Source: Caballeronia sp. SBC1
GTDB lineage: Bacteria > Pseudomonadota > Gammaproteobacteria > Burkholderiales > Burkholderiaceae
Assembly: GCF_011493005.1 (NCBI RefSeq)
Contig: NZ_CP049156.1
Location: 744,001-808,000, forward strand
Reading direction: 5' to 3'
DNA length: 64,000 bases
Part shown: piece after piece, positions 43,415-53,046 of the stretch
Position numbering within the stretch: position 1 is the stretch's first letter
Layout of the letters: the number at the start of each line of letters is the position of its first letter
Program-made: the position numbers and the translations under genes
Notes under the pieces: generated by a model
The model's database searches: none
What the model saw: the letters and a program-made list of their open reading frames with translations, nothing else
What the model was told of the DNA's origin: nothing

Positions 43415-44259
43415 GCCATCCCGTTACCGCAACAACGTCCGTGCCGATCCTCGACACGCTCAAGCGCGGCGTGCTGGGTGTGATCGCGTGGCTGTTCGCG
43501 CTGCTGCTGTTTTTCCCGATCTTCTGGATGACCATCACGGCATTCAAGACCGAGCAGCAGGCGTATTCGTCGTCGCTGATCTTCACGCCCACGCTCGACA
43601 GTTTCCGCGAGGTGTTCGCGCGCAGTAACTACTTTGCGTTTGCGTGGAACTCCATCCTGATCTCGGTTGGCGTCACGGTGATCTGTTTGCTGTTCGCCGT
43701 GCCGTGCGCTTACGCCATGGCGTTTTTTCCGACCAGGAAAACGCAGAAAGTGCTGCTGTGGATGCTCTCGACGAAGATGATGCCGTCGGTGGGCGTGCTC
43801 GTGCCGATCTACCTGCTGTGGAAAAACACCGGCATGCTCGACACGGTGTGGGGTTTGATCATTGTCTACACGCTGATCAACTTGCCGATTGCCGTCTGGA
43901 TGTCCTACACGTACTTCAACGAAATCCCGCGCGACATCCTGGAAGCGGGGCGTATAGATGGCGCGGCAACGTGGCAGGAAATCGTTTATCTGCTGATGCC
44001 GATGTCGTTGCCCGGGCTTGCCTCCACCGCGTTGCTGCTGGTGATCCTGTCGTGGAACGAGGCGTTCTGGAGCATCAACTTGTCGAGTTCGAACGCGGCG
44101 CCGCTGACAGTGTTCATTGCGTCGTATTCGAGTCCGGAGGGCTTGTTCTGGGCGAAGCTTTCAGCGGCTTCACTGCTTGCCGTAGCGCCAATCCTGATTG
44201 TCGGCTGGTTATCGCAGAAGCAACTGGTGCGCGGCCTGACCTTCGGCGCGGTGAAATGA
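43411..44259 (+). CDS. Polyol/sugar ABC transporter permease 2
   Basis: Inner-membrane permease of 282 residues (MalG-like, SmoG/MtlG) with six helices. The EAA loop is EAGRIDGAATWQEIVYLLMP. The start overlaps permease 1 by 4 nt. The C-terminus ends SQKQLVRGLTFGAVK, the usual GLT-GAVK terminus of this permease type. It is followed within 2 nt by a candidate start of the HAD phosphatase gene. Confidence 0.94.
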   Translation: MSHPVTATTSVPILDTLKRGVLGVIAWLFALLLFFPIFWMTITAFKTEQQAYSSSLIFTPTLDSFREVFARSNYFAFAWNSILISVGVTVICLLFAVPCAYAMAFFPTRKTQKVLLWMLSTKMMPSVGVLVPIYLLWKNTGMLDTVWGLIIVYTLINLPIAVWMSYTYFNEIPRDILEAGRIDGAATWQEIVYLLMPMSLPGLASTALLLVILSWNEAFWSINLSSSNAAPLTVFIASYSSPEGLFWAKLSAASLLAVAPILIVGWLSQKQLVRGLTFGAVK

Positions 44260-44260
44260 G

Positions 44261-45034
44261 GTGGAACCCCAGGTGGAACGCGAGGTTGATCCAGTGAACC
44301 TGAACTTGTCCCAAGCCGGCATACCAGGCGCGCTCGCTTCAGCAAATGCCCTCGACGGGCATCTGCTGATCTGCGACTGCGACGGCGTATTGATCGACAG
44401 CGAAGCGATTGCGGGACGCGTGCTCGTGCAGGAGATGGAGGCGCTGTGGCCCGGCGTGGATGCCGAGCCGATCGTCACGCCGCTGCTCGGGCTGCGGATA
44501 GAAACAGTGCTGCTGCGCACGGCTGAAACGCTAGGCCGGACGCTCGATTCAGCACAGATCGACGCAATCCGGGTGGTCGTGGAAGCCGCGGCCGTGGAAG
44601 GGCCGGCAGTCGACGGAATCGAGACCGCGCTGGCCGCGATTCCCTTGCGCAAGGCCTGCGCGAGCAACAGCTTTACGTCGTATGTGGAAGCCGTGCTGAA
44701 CCGCACGGGTCTTGTGCGATTTTTCGGCGAACGTCTGTTTTGCGCCGACAAAGTGCCGAACCCGAAACCCGCGCCCGACGTGTATCTCGCGGCGGCGCGG
44801 ACCCTGCGGGTCGCGCCCGAACGCTGCGTGGTGGTTGAAGACAGCGTGACTGGCGTCACTGCGGCGGCGGCGGCGGGCATGACCGTGCTCGGTTTCGTCG
44901 GTGCCGGTCATGCAACAGAAGGACAAATTGATGCGCTGAAACGTGCTGGCGCAAGTGTCGTGTTCGACGAGATGGGGCAACTCCCCGCGCTCGTCGGGCA
45001 GTGGCTGCAAAACGCAAGCTTCGAACTGCCGTGA
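44261..45034 (+). CDS. HAD-superfamily phosphatase (beta-phosphoglucomutase/GPP-like)
   Basis: Cytosolic hydrolase of up to 257 residues. Motif I is CDCDGVLIDSE with nucleophile Asp and acid Asp; motif II is the Ser/Asn in CASNSF; motif III Lys is in CADKVPNPKPAPDVY; motif IV is VVVEDSVTGVTAA. This is the HAD-IA group with a helical cap, which includes 2-deoxyglucose-6-P phosphatase and sugar-phosphate phosphatases. GTG codons at 44261, 44273 and 44294 could start it; the last has GAGG at a good distance. It lies between permease and ATPase genes of the polyol operon, so it may dephosphorylate a polyol phosphate formed by side reaction; this is inference. Confidence 0.85.
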   Translation: MEPQVEREVDPVNLNLSQAGIPGALASANALDGHLLICDCDGVLIDSEAIAGRVLVQEMEALWPGVDAEPIVTPLLGLRIETVLLRTAETLGRTLDSAQIDAIRVVVEAAAVEGPAVDGIETALAAIPLRKACASNSFTSYVEAVLNRTGLVRFFGERLFCADKVPNPKPAPDVYLAAARTLRVAPERCVVVEDSVTGVTAAAAAGMTVLGFVGAGHATEGQIDALKRAGASVVFDEMGQLPALVGQWLQNASFELP

Positions 45035-45083
45035 GCCTCTTGCTCGCAGAAAACGAAGCCAAGTTAAAGACGGAGACTCCATC

Positions 45084-46205
<1,122 letters not shown>

Positions 46206-46229
46206 GTTTGCGTTCTTACTCTTCGATGC

Positions 46230-46267
46230 AAAAGCGCCCGGGTCATCAACAGCCCGGGCGCTTTTTT
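46230..46267. terminator. Bidirectional intrinsic terminator between polyol operons
   Basis: AAAAGCGCCCGGG (46230-46242) pairs perfectly with CCCGGGCGCTTTT (46253-46265), loop of 10 nt, T-run to 46267 on plus and A-run on the other side. It separates the converging ABC operon and dalD-xylB-regulator operon. Confidence 0.95.
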
Positions 46268-46304
46268 ATGCGGTGACCAAAACGCAAAACGACGCGAACC
46301 GCTT

Positions 46305-47252
46305 TCAAGCGTCCAGCGCTGCCTGCGCGCACAACTCATCTGTCACCAACCCGGAAAGCCATTTCCCCTGCAACGCTGCGATCACCGCCTCACGTTTCCT
46401 CAAGCCGCCCGCGAAGCCAATGGTAGGACGCTTCGGCGGCGCGTCCAGCCGCAAACTGGTCACACGCTCGCCGGTCGTCGATTGCACCCTCACGCCTTGC
46501 GCGTCGATCGGCAGCCCGAGCAGTTCAGCCACCGCGCCGGCCTGCATCATCTCTTCCACTTCGGCGGTCGTGATAAACCCGTCCTCATGCAGCGGGCAAT
46601 TGATCCCGATATTGCCGATCCCGATAAACGCGACATCGGCGTTCCCGGACAGCGCATCGACAATCCGATACAGCCGGTGGTTGCACCATTGCTCACGCTC
46701 GGCCCGGCTGTCGGCCATCAACGGCGCGGGCAACATGAAATGCTTGCCGCCGGTCTTCTCGGAGAGGTGCTGCGCGACGTCGTAGCGGTTCGAGGAGCCG
46801 TCCTGGGCGATTGCTCCCACCATCGACACCAAGCGGTGCTGCGGTCGCTCCAGTTGCCCGATTTGCGCGACTACGGCCTTCAGCGTCCGGCCGGTGCTGA
46901 TCGAGATCACCAGCGGTTTTTCATCGGTGAGATAACGCTCCATCACCTGCGCGCCCGCGACCGCCAGTTTGCGATCCACTTGCTCGGGCGTATCGCCGTC
47001 AATGGGCACGACTTCGCACATTGACAAGCCGTATCGCTTCGATAACTTCGCGGCCAGCGCGAGGCAGTCGGCAATCCGGTGGTCCACACGCACGCGGATC
47101 AGGTTCTTTTCCACCGCGAACGCGACCAGCCGCTGGGCGACGGGCCGCGAGATCTGCAGCTTCTCCGCAATTTCATTCTGCGTATTGCCCGCGACGTAAT
47201 ACAGCCACGCGGCGCGGGTGGCGAGATCGAGTTTTTCGTTGGACTTGGGCAC
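46305..47252 (-). CDS. SorC/DeoR-family sugar-responsive transcriptional regulator
   Basis: Regulator of 315 residues, last gene of the dalD-xylB operon. The start is taken as GTG 47252 (MPKSNEKLDLATR); the frame runs further but without similarity. An N-terminal HTH lies at about 21-45 (TQNEIAEKLQISRPVAQRL). The C-terminal sugar-phosphate-isomerase-like effector domain (about 60-312) has SISTGRTLKAVV, FIGIGNIG and IGFAGGLRKREAV, typical of SorC-type sugar sensors. Members respond to a phosphorylated sugar such as xylulose-5-P. It is the natural candidate to bind the paired 33-bp palindromes at 39971-40003 and 50491-50523 that control both polyol operons. Confidence 0.9.
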   Translation of the reverse strand: MPKSNEKLDLATRAAWLYYVAGNTQNEIAEKLQISRPVAQRLVAFAVEKNLIRVRVDHRIADCLALAAKLSKRYGLSMCEVVPIDGDTPEQVDRKLAVAGAQVMERYLTDEKPLVISISTGRTLKAVVAQIGQLERPQHRLVSMVGAIAQDGSSNRYDVAQHLSEKTGGKHFMLPAPLMADSRAEREQWCNHRLYRIVDALSGNADVAFIGIGNIGINCPLHEDGFITTAEVEEMMQAGAVAELLGLPIDAQGVRVQSTTGERVTSLRLDAPPKRPTIGFAGGLRKREAVIAALQGKWLSGLVTDELCAQAALDA

Positions 47253-47392
47253 GGTGGCTCGATATCTGGTCGTTCGTGTCGAATACAAAGAGAATCGCGC
47301 GCCATAAAGGCACGCGAAAGATCGACATTGTGCACGCTCGGCGTCAGAGCGCAAAAACGCTCCGGGCGCAGCTTAATTCATCATGCAAACCA

Positions 47393-48874
47393 TCACGCGA
47401 GCCGCGGACGCGCCGGATCGAACAACGGACGCACGTGCTGATACAGCTCGCGGAATCCCTTCAGCCGTTGCCGCAGAATCGCATGGCGTTCCGCATTCGG
47501 GATGAACTCGTCCTTCACGGGTGGTTTGGCCAGCACCACGGCCGGATCGCCGCCCGCCGCCAGCCAGCCGAGCCGTGCCGCGCCGAGCGCCGCGCCGGTC
47601 TCGCCGCCGCCGTGCGTGCGCGTGCGGGTGTTGAGGGCGTCCGCTAATAACTGGCCCCAGTATTTGCTGCGCGCACCGCCGCCCAAGAGCGACAGCGCGT
47701 GCACTTCGGTGCCGGCGGCTTGCAACGCGTCGAGGCCGTCGGTCAGCGCGAGCGTCACGCCTTCGAGCACCGCATAACCGAGCAATGCGCGGTCGGTTGC
47801 GTGGGTCATACCGAAGAACACACCTTGCGCGTACGGGTCGTTATGGGGTGTACGTTCGCCACTGAGATACGGCAGGAACAGCGGCGCGATCTCGAGCGAG
47901 GCCGGATCGAGCGCGGCGATTTCAGCAAGCAGTGTGGGTTCATCGGTGGACGTGAGTTTGCAGACCCAGCGCAGGCAACTCGCGGCCGACAACACCACGC
48001 TCATCTGATGCCAGCGATCGGGAATGGCGTGACAGAACGCATGCACCGCCGACGATGGATTCGGCCGGAAGCGGTCGCCGACCACGCACAGCACGCCCGA
48101 AGTCCCGAGCGAGAGGAAGCCGTCACCGGGTTCCGTCGCGCCGATACCCACTGCGCTTGCAGCGTTATCACCGCCACCGGCCGCGACGACAACGCCATCG
48201 CGTAATCCGAGTTCGCGGGCGAGCGCGGGCAGCAACGTGCCCGACGGTTCGCTGCCTTCGGCCAGCGACGGCATCTGGGCGCGCGTCATGTTGCACGCGG
48301 CGAGCAGTTCATCGGACCAGTCGCGGCGGGCCACGTCGAGCCACAAGGTGCCGGCGGCATCGGACGGATCGGATACTTTCGTACCGGTCAGATGCAAGCG
48401 CAAATAATCTTTCGGCAACAACACACACGCTGTCCGATTGAAAATATCCGGCTCGTTGTGCTGCACCCATAGCAACTTCGGCGCAGTGAAACCGGGCATC
48501 GCGAGATTGCCGGCAATTCGATGCAACTCCGACGCGCGCTCGGTCAACTCGTCGCATTCCTTGTCGCTGCGCATGTCGTTCCATAAGATCGCCGGCCGCA
48601 GCACGCGATCCTCGGAATCGAGCAGCACCGCGCCGTGCATCTGTCCCGACAAACCAATGCCGCGAACCTGCGCGAACTCTTGCGGGAATTTATCGCGTAA
48701 AGCGAACAGCGCGGCACGCGTGCCGTTCCACCAGTCGAGCGGATTCTGCTCGGACCAGCGGGGTTTCGGACGCGAAACGGTGAAGGGTGTGCCCGCCGTG
48801 CCGACAACACTGCCGTCGCTCGCGAGCAAGAGAACTTTTACTTCGGAGGTGCCGAGATCGATGCCTAAATACAT
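47393..48874 (-). CDS. xylB: Xylulokinase
   Basis: FGGY kinase of 493 residues that phosphorylates D-xylulose to xylulose-5-phosphate, the entry into the pentose phosphate pathway. Motifs are YLGIDLGTSEVKVLLL (phosphate loop with Asp6), LSGQMHGAVLLD, ILWNDMRSDKECDEL, GGGDNAASAVG with catalytic Asp at about 235, LPYLSGERTPHNDP and SLLGGGARSKYWGQLLAD, all standard for XylB. It lies 122 bp downstream of dalD, whose product D-xylulose it uses, and 140 bp upstream of the regulator gene. The FGGY gene at 31976 is a paralogue with less typical motifs. Confidence 0.95.
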   Translation of the reverse strand: MYLGIDLGTSEVKVLLLASDGSVVGTAGTPFTVSRPKPRWSEQNPLDWWNGTRAALFALRDKFPQEFAQVRGIGLSGQMHGAVLLDSEDRVLRPAILWNDMRSDKECDELTERASELHRIAGNLAMPGFTAPKLLWVQHNEPDIFNRTACVLLPKDYLRLHLTGTKVSDPSDAAGTLWLDVARRDWSDELLAACNMTRAQMPSLAEGSEPSGTLLPALARELGLRDGVVVAAGGGDNAASAVGIGATEPGDGFLSLGTSGVLCVVGDRFRPNPSSAVHAFCHAIPDRWHQMSVVLSAASCLRWVCKLTSTDEPTLLAEIAALDPASLEIAPLFLPYLSGERTPHNDPYAQGVFFGMTHATDRALLGYAVLEGVTLALTDGLDALQAAGTEVHALSLLGGGARSKYWGQLLADALNTRTRTHGGGETGAALGAARLGWLAAGGDPAVVLAKPPVKDEFIPNAERHAILRQRLKGFRELYQHVRPLFDPARPRLA

Positions 48875-48996
48875 GGACGAACCCTTGATGAAGGCGTAAA
48901 GCCGCGGGAAACCGGAGGCGCTAATGTAGCGCCGCTGCCGGTGTTACGCCATTGGCAATAACACCGGACGGGTATGAAGGAGGGTGATTGAGCAGC

Positions 48997-50388
48997 TCAG
49001 GCCCGCTTGGCGAGCCATGCATCGACACGGCCAAGCGCCGCGCGCAGCACGCGTTCAAGATCGGCGCTTTGCGCGAGGCTGCCCCAGAGCAGTTTATCGG
49101 CGACGAAAGCTTTCACGGGATCGTCTGCCTCGAAGAAAGCGTGCGCGGTGGCGGGGTCCATCACGCCATCCTGGTACGCGTATGGCAACTTGCCTTCATG
49201 CCAGCGTTCGAGGAAGCGGAAGAACAGCGCGGGCAACATGGCGGTCGCATTCGGATCGACGTGGCGCGCAAAACACTCGCGCAAAGTCGGCGCGATAAAA
49301 CCGGGGATCTTGGAGAAACCATCGGCGGCCACGCGTTGATTCGTGTCCTGGATATACGGATTGACGAAGCGGTCGATCACCACATCGCGGTATTTGGCCA
49401 GATCGATAGGACTCGGCGACAGGCACGGAATCACGTCTTCGGTGACGTAGGTTTCGGCGAGCGCGCGGATATCGGCGTCCTGCGTGCCTTCGTGAATGTA
49501 TTGATGCCCAACGAGCGTTCCCGCCCAAGCGATACAGCTATGCGTTGCGTTGAGAATGCGGATCTTCGCTTCCTCATAGGGCAGGACCGAGTGCACCATT
49601 TCCGCACCGACGTTCTCCCATGCCGGCCGGCCCGCAATGAATTCGTCTTCGATCACCCACTGGATAAACGCTTCGCCCATGACGGGGGCTTTATCGTCGA
49701 AACCGGTGGCGGCCAGCACGCGCTCGCGGACATCAGGCGTGGGGCGTGGCGTGATGCGATCGACCATTGCGTTCGGGCATGACGTATTCGCGATCATCCA
49801 TTCGCGCAAAGCGGTTTCGCCGCGCAGTTGCAGGAATTCGAGCATACCGGCTTTAAAACGATCGCCGTTGCTGCGCAGGTTGTCGCAGTTCTGCAGCGTC
49901 ACCTTGCCCGCGTTCTGCTTCATGCGAGCATCGAGAATAGCGGCGAGCGCGCCGTAAATCGTCGTGCGCGCGCCTTTCAGGTCGGCGGCCAGATCGGGAT
50001 TTGCCGTGTCCAGTTTATGGTGTTCATCGAGGTAATAACCGCCTTCGGTCACCGTGAACGATACGATCTTGCATTCGGGCGCCGACCCCGCCGCCACAAG
50101 CGCGTTCAGGTCCGCGGCCCACGGCACGACCTTCGTGATCGAGCGGATGGTTTCATACGCGCGCTCGCCCTGCGGCGTGACGGTTTCCAGCGTGTAGGTG
50201 CCGTTCTGTGCGGCCAGCGCTTCGAGCACCGCATTCATGTCGCCGCGAATATTGCCGACCGTCAGCGACCAGCGGGTATCGCCGGATTCAATCAGCTTGT
50301 GCAGATACCACGCCTGATGCGCACGATGAAAAGAACCCGCGCCGATGTGCAGGATCACGTCGGCGGCTGCGTGGCTTTCGGTAGTCAT
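48997..50388 (-). CDS. dalD: D-arabinitol 4-dehydrogenase (mannitol dehydrogenase family)
   Basis: Long-chain polyol dehydrogenase of 463 residues that oxidises D-arabinitol to D-xylulose, and often D-mannitol to fructose. The N-terminal NAD-binding segment is [21 protein letters not shown] (only [12 protein letters not shown] is diagnostic), close to DalD of Klebsiella and Ralstonia. The catalytic K-x4-N-x2-H motif is KIRILNATH in the central part. [12 protein letters not shown] and ITPRPTPD are family segments. A good ribosome site AGAGGAAG precedes the ATG. It starts the minus operon dalD-xylB-regulator, and its promoter (50491-50545) carries the 33-bp palindrome. Exact preference for arabinitol over mannitol is inferred from xylB next to it. 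Confidence 0.88.
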   Translation of the reverse strand: MTTESHAAADVILHIGAGSFHRAHQAWYLHKLIESGDTRWSLTVGNIRGDMNAVLEALAAQNGTYTLETVTPQGERAYETIRSITKVVPWAADLNALVAAGSAPECKIVSFTVTEGGYYLDEHHKLDTANPDLAADLKGARTTIYGALAAILDARMKQNAGKVTLQNCDNLRSNGDRFKAGMLEFLQLRGETALREWMIANTSCPNAMVDRITPRPTPDVRERVLAATGFDDKAPVMGEAFIQWVIEDEFIAGRPAWENVGAEMVHSVLPYEEAKIRILNATHSCIAWAGTLVGHQYIHEGTQDADIRALAETYVTEDVIPCLSPSPIDLAKYRDVVIDRFVNPYIQDTNQRVAADGFSKIPGFIAPTLRECFARHVDPNATAMLPALFFRFLERWHEGKLPYAYQDGVMDPATAHAFFEADDPVKAFVADKLLWGSLAQSADLERVLRAALGRVDAWLAKRA

Positions 50389-50771
50389 GTCGTCTTCCTC
50401 TGATCTGGATGCGCCTCATGCGGTGCCGGGCGCTGTGCTGTGTCTCGTTGTCGTCGAACGCGGGGCGCTTAAGCCAAATTCGCGTCGCGTCGATCATTTG
50501 CTCGTTCTGTGAGCGAATGATCGTATTCGATTCGATGAAAGTCAAGGCACTGCGCAGCATTTCCGTTTGTGTTTTTGCGTAGATTTTTGGGGCTGTGGCG
50601 TGGGGGTATCGTCGCGGCTGAAGACTGTTGCGCTGCACAATGCTCTTTGAGCCGCTGGTTTGACGATGAAGGAATCGCTCAGCTGAAGAAGCCGAGGAAA
50701 CTCGCGATGATAGATCTGCCGGAAGAGCGGTTTGCGCTGGCGTGTGAATGGGTTGCGGACATCACAACGAG
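50389..50771. other. Upstream region of dalD
   Basis: This 383-bp region has the dalD promoter/operator at 50491-50545. The part 50570-50770 has a short plus-strand open frame ending at 50790 without recognised similarity. No intact gene is supported here. Confidence 0.55.
50491..50545 (-). promoter_or_regulatory. Promoter and 33-bp operator of the dalD operon
   Basis: On the minus strand TTGACT (complement of 50540-50545), a 17-bp spacer and GATCAT (complement of 50517-50522). The -10 lies inside a palindrome whose arms, read on plus, are CGATCATTTGCTC (50491-50503) and GAGCGAATGATCG (50511-50523) with a 7-bp centre; 12 of 13 positions pair. Position and spacing equal those of the ABC operon promoter at 39949-40003. 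Confidence 0.8.
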
Positions 50772-51005
50772 CCGTACGGGATTCACGTGAACAGCATCAA
50801 TCCGATAGTCACACTTGCGCCGATGGCGATCACGGCATGGAGCGAACTTGCTAAACGCGATCCTGCGTTGAAGGGCATCGCGCTGAGGTGATTCGCTGAA
50901 CCGGACGAAGTGGCAGCGCCCATTTTTGTTTTGGGGAGTGATGCTGCCGCGATGATCTCAGGCATCGCCATGCCTATTGATGGCGGGTTCACCGCGAGGG
51001 GAATT
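50772..51005 (+). pseudogene. Relic of an SDR-family dehydrogenase (C-terminal part)
   Basis: In frame from 50772 the sequence reads YGIHVNSINPIVTLAP and, past a TGA at 50889-50891, FAEPDEVAAPIFVLGSDAA and then ISGIAMPIDGGFTA, the standard C-terminal third of a short-chain dehydrogenase. The stop replaces what is normally an Arg codon before FAEPDE (CGA to TGA is one change). No N-terminal Rossmann or catalytic Tyr-Lys region is found upstream, and the usual stop after GGFTA is lost. It is therefore a truncated, nonsense-mutated remnant. Its site beside dalD, divergent from it, suggests a former second polyol dehydrogenase of this cluster. Confidence 0.82.
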
Positions 51006-51062
51006 TTCGTTCGTACCGGTGGACGGTTTTGGAGGGCGCGGGGTCAGGAAGTGCAAACGCCC

Positions 51063-51890
51063 CTACCGTCCGCCCGGCACAATCGCATGCGCTTCAAACG
51101 CGGGCCCTTGCACGAAACTCACATCGAATTGCTGAAGCGCTTCGAACTGCGCTTCGTCGCCGACGTGATCAAAAATGAGCGGGATTTTCAGCCGGTGCGC
51201 ATACCCCACCAACGGCTTCACCACAGAATCCCTTAGCGCCAAACCCGCATCCATCTTGATGAAATCCAGCCGAGCCATATCCGACACGGACATGATCTGC
51301 CCTGCATTGGGCAAATTCCCCGCGACCTTGAACCCGTACTTCTGATAGCTCTTCACGAGATACCCAAGGAAAGTCCGATGCGCGACAGCCGCCGGCGGCA
51401 ACTCAATAACGATCCGCGCCGGGTTCAAACCAAACTCGATCAGCACGGAAGAAAAGTGCTTGCCGTGATCGTATTTCACGCTCTTCAACAGACGTTCGTG
51501 GACACGCAGGAACAGCAAACCCGGCCGCTGCGCGCCAAAAAAATTGAACGCGTGCAATGCCCGTGAGAGCCGGTCGAGTTCGACCAGCTTCGGGTCGTCG
51601 TCGAGTTGGGCGAACGGATCGAACGAAGCGCCATCGCCGGTGAGCGTCAACGCCTGAAACCCGAGTTCATCGCCGAACCGCTCGGCACTTTCCACCGATG
51701 CCGTCAGCGATTGCGGCAAGCCTCGCGTAGTGACATCGAAGATGGGTTCATACGCGCTCGCCAGACAAAACCCTTCGTAAAACGCGATAGCCGTGCCCGC
51801 GCTCGTCCCTTCGCCCATAACAATACGCGCGCCGGGAAACGGGTAGTCCGAGGCGCGGGAAACAAGTTGCTGGACGGTTGGGGCAATCAT
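51063..51890 (-). CDS. Degenerate EAL-domain protein
   Basis: Cytosolic protein of 275 residues covering a single EAL-type TIM barrel. The start is ATG 51890; a longer frame exists without similarity. YEPIFDVTTRG (48-57) is the entry to the fold, but the EAL/EVL triplet is absent (SLTASVESAE follows). The usual Asn of the N-V-x-P segment is Arg129 (LFLRVHE). The DDFGTG metal-binding loop is replaced by AGNLPNAG (190-197). Glu163 (IELPP), Lys212 (FIKMD) and Gln261 (VQG) remain. It is thus probably not a c-di-GMP phosphodiesterase, but could bind c-di-GMP or act as a protein-interaction module. It is divergent from the MBL-homogentisate operon with a 187-bp gap. Confidence 0.8.
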   Translation of the reverse strand: MIAPTVQQLVSRASDYPFPGARIVMGEGTSAGTAIAFYEGFCLASAYEPIFDVTTRGLPQSLTASVESAERFGDELGFQALTLTGDGASFDPFAQLDDDPKLVELDRLSRALHAFNFFGAQRPGLLFLRVHERLLKSVKYDHGKHFSSVLIEFGLNPARIVIELPPAAVAHRTFLGYLVKSYQKYGFKVAGNLPNAGQIMSVSDMARLDFIKMDAGLALRDSVVKPLVGYAHRLKIPLIFDHVGDEAQFEALQQFDVSFVQGPAFEAHAIVPGGR

Positions 51891-52013
51891 GAACGGAATG
51901 TGTGAGAGGTGTAGCGTCGATGGTAGCAGTGCCACGCGTGATGCCTTGCACAAAATCCACATATTGATATGCGCCGACGCTAACTCGCCGCCTATGACTA
52001 GGGTTAACAATAA

Positions 52014-52049
52014 TTTCACCTATCGTAATTCGTTTTACTATGCGTAATT
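52014..52049 (+). promoter_or_regulatory. Candidate promoter of the homogentisate operon with CGTAATT repeats
   Basis: TTTCAC (52014-52019), 16-bp spacer and TACTAT (52036-52041) form a plausible promoter. CGTAATT occurs at 52024-52030 and 52043-52049, 19 bp apart, flanking the -10 element, where a repressor would block transcription. The gene start is at 52078 behind AGGAG. Confidence 0.45.
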
Positions 52050-52077
52050 GAAAGAACAAACTATTCAGGAGACTCTC

Positions 52078-53034
52078 ATGGCGAGTGAGAAGAAATTTGC
52101 GTCGCAAGCGGACTTGGCGGAAAAGAAGGTGACATTCGAACGCCTGTCCGAGCACGCCTATGCGTATACGGCAGAGGGCGATCCGAATACGGGCATTGTG
52201 ATTGGCGACGACGCGGTGCTCGTGGCCGACACCCAAGCCACGCCGGTCATGGCGCAAGACGTGATTCGCCGGATCCGCGAAGTCACCGACAAACCCATCA
52301 AATACATCCTGCTCACGCACTACCACGCGGTTCGGGTGCTCGGTGCGTCGGCGTATGGCGCGCAGCAGATCATCGCGAGCCAGGACACGTACGACCTGAT
52401 CGTCGAACGCGGCGAGCAGGACATGAAGAGCGAGATCGAGCGTTTTCCGCGCCTGTTCAATGCGGTGGAATCGGTGCCGGGACTGACGTGGCCAACGCTC
52501 ACTTTCAAGGGTGAGATGACGCTGTGGCTAGGCAAGCTCGAAGTGAAGATCATGCAACTCGGCCGGGGCCACACCAAAGGCGATACGGTGCTGTGGCTGC
52601 CGCAGGACAAGGTCATGTTGTCGGGTGACCTCGTCGAATACGGCGCGACGCCTTATTGCGGCGATGCCTATTACCAGGACTGGCCGGCAACGCTCGACGC
52701 GCTAGCGGCCTTCAATCCAGAGAAGCTCGTACCGGGTCGCGGTGCGGCGCTGAAGACGCCGCAACAAGTGGCGGACGGTATCGCGGGAACGCGGGCTTTC
52801 GTGAGCGAACTGTTCAATCAGGTGAAGCTGGGTGCCGCAGCGGGCAAGGACCTGAACGAAATCTACAAGCTCACGTATGCCGCGCTCAAGCCGAAGTTCG
52901 GCGATTGGGTCATCTTCGATCACTGCATGCCGTTCGACGTCACGCGCGCCTTCGACGAAGCCACGCAATATCGCGATCCGCGCATCTGGACAGCGCAGCG
53001 CGACAAGGAAATGTGGGAAACGCTCGAAAGCTGA
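52078..53034 (+). CDS. Metallo-beta-lactamase-fold protein of the homogentisate operon
   Basis: Protein of 318 residues with the MBL fold. The start is ATG 52078 behind AGGAG; 10 extra codons upstream are not supported. The first metal motif HxHxDH reads HYHAVR (81-86), so the Asp/His of site 2 are missing; the later LGRGHTKGDTVLWL and MLSGDLVE retain the His and Asp positions of strands further on. This HYHAVR form appears to be a feature of the subgroup found beside DUF2783 and FAD monooxygenase genes. It is the first gene of a run that ends with hmgA and fahA, so it likely serves aromatic amino acid breakdown, but its substrate is unknown. Confidence 0.8.
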   Translation: MASEKKFASQADLAEKKVTFERLSEHAYAYTAEGDPNTGIVIGDDAVLVADTQATPVMAQDVIRRIREVTDKPIKYILLTHYHAVRVLGASAYGAQQIIASQDTYDLIVERGEQDMKSEIERFPRLFNAVESVPGLTWPTLTFKGEMTLWLGKLEVKIMQLGRGHTKGDTVLWLPQDKVMLSGDLVEYGATPYCGDAYYQDWPATLDALAAFNPEKLVPGRGAALKTPQQVADGIAGTRAFVSELFNQVKLGAAAGKDLNEIYKLTYAALKPKFGDWVIFDHCMPFDVTRAFDEATQYRDPRIWTAQRDKEMWETLES

Positions 53035-53046
53035 TTGGCGACGATC

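Noticed and set aside
50569..50790. 73-codon plus-strand frame upstream of the SDR relic
   Set aside because: It has no recognised similarity or ribosome site, is out of frame with the relic, and may be another decayed fragment; support is insufficient for a gene call.
52318..52335. Loss of HxHxDH in the MBL protein taken as an inactivating mutation
   Set aside because: The gene is otherwise intact, well placed in the operon, and HYHAVR seems to be normal for this subgroup; it is reported as a subgroup feature instead.
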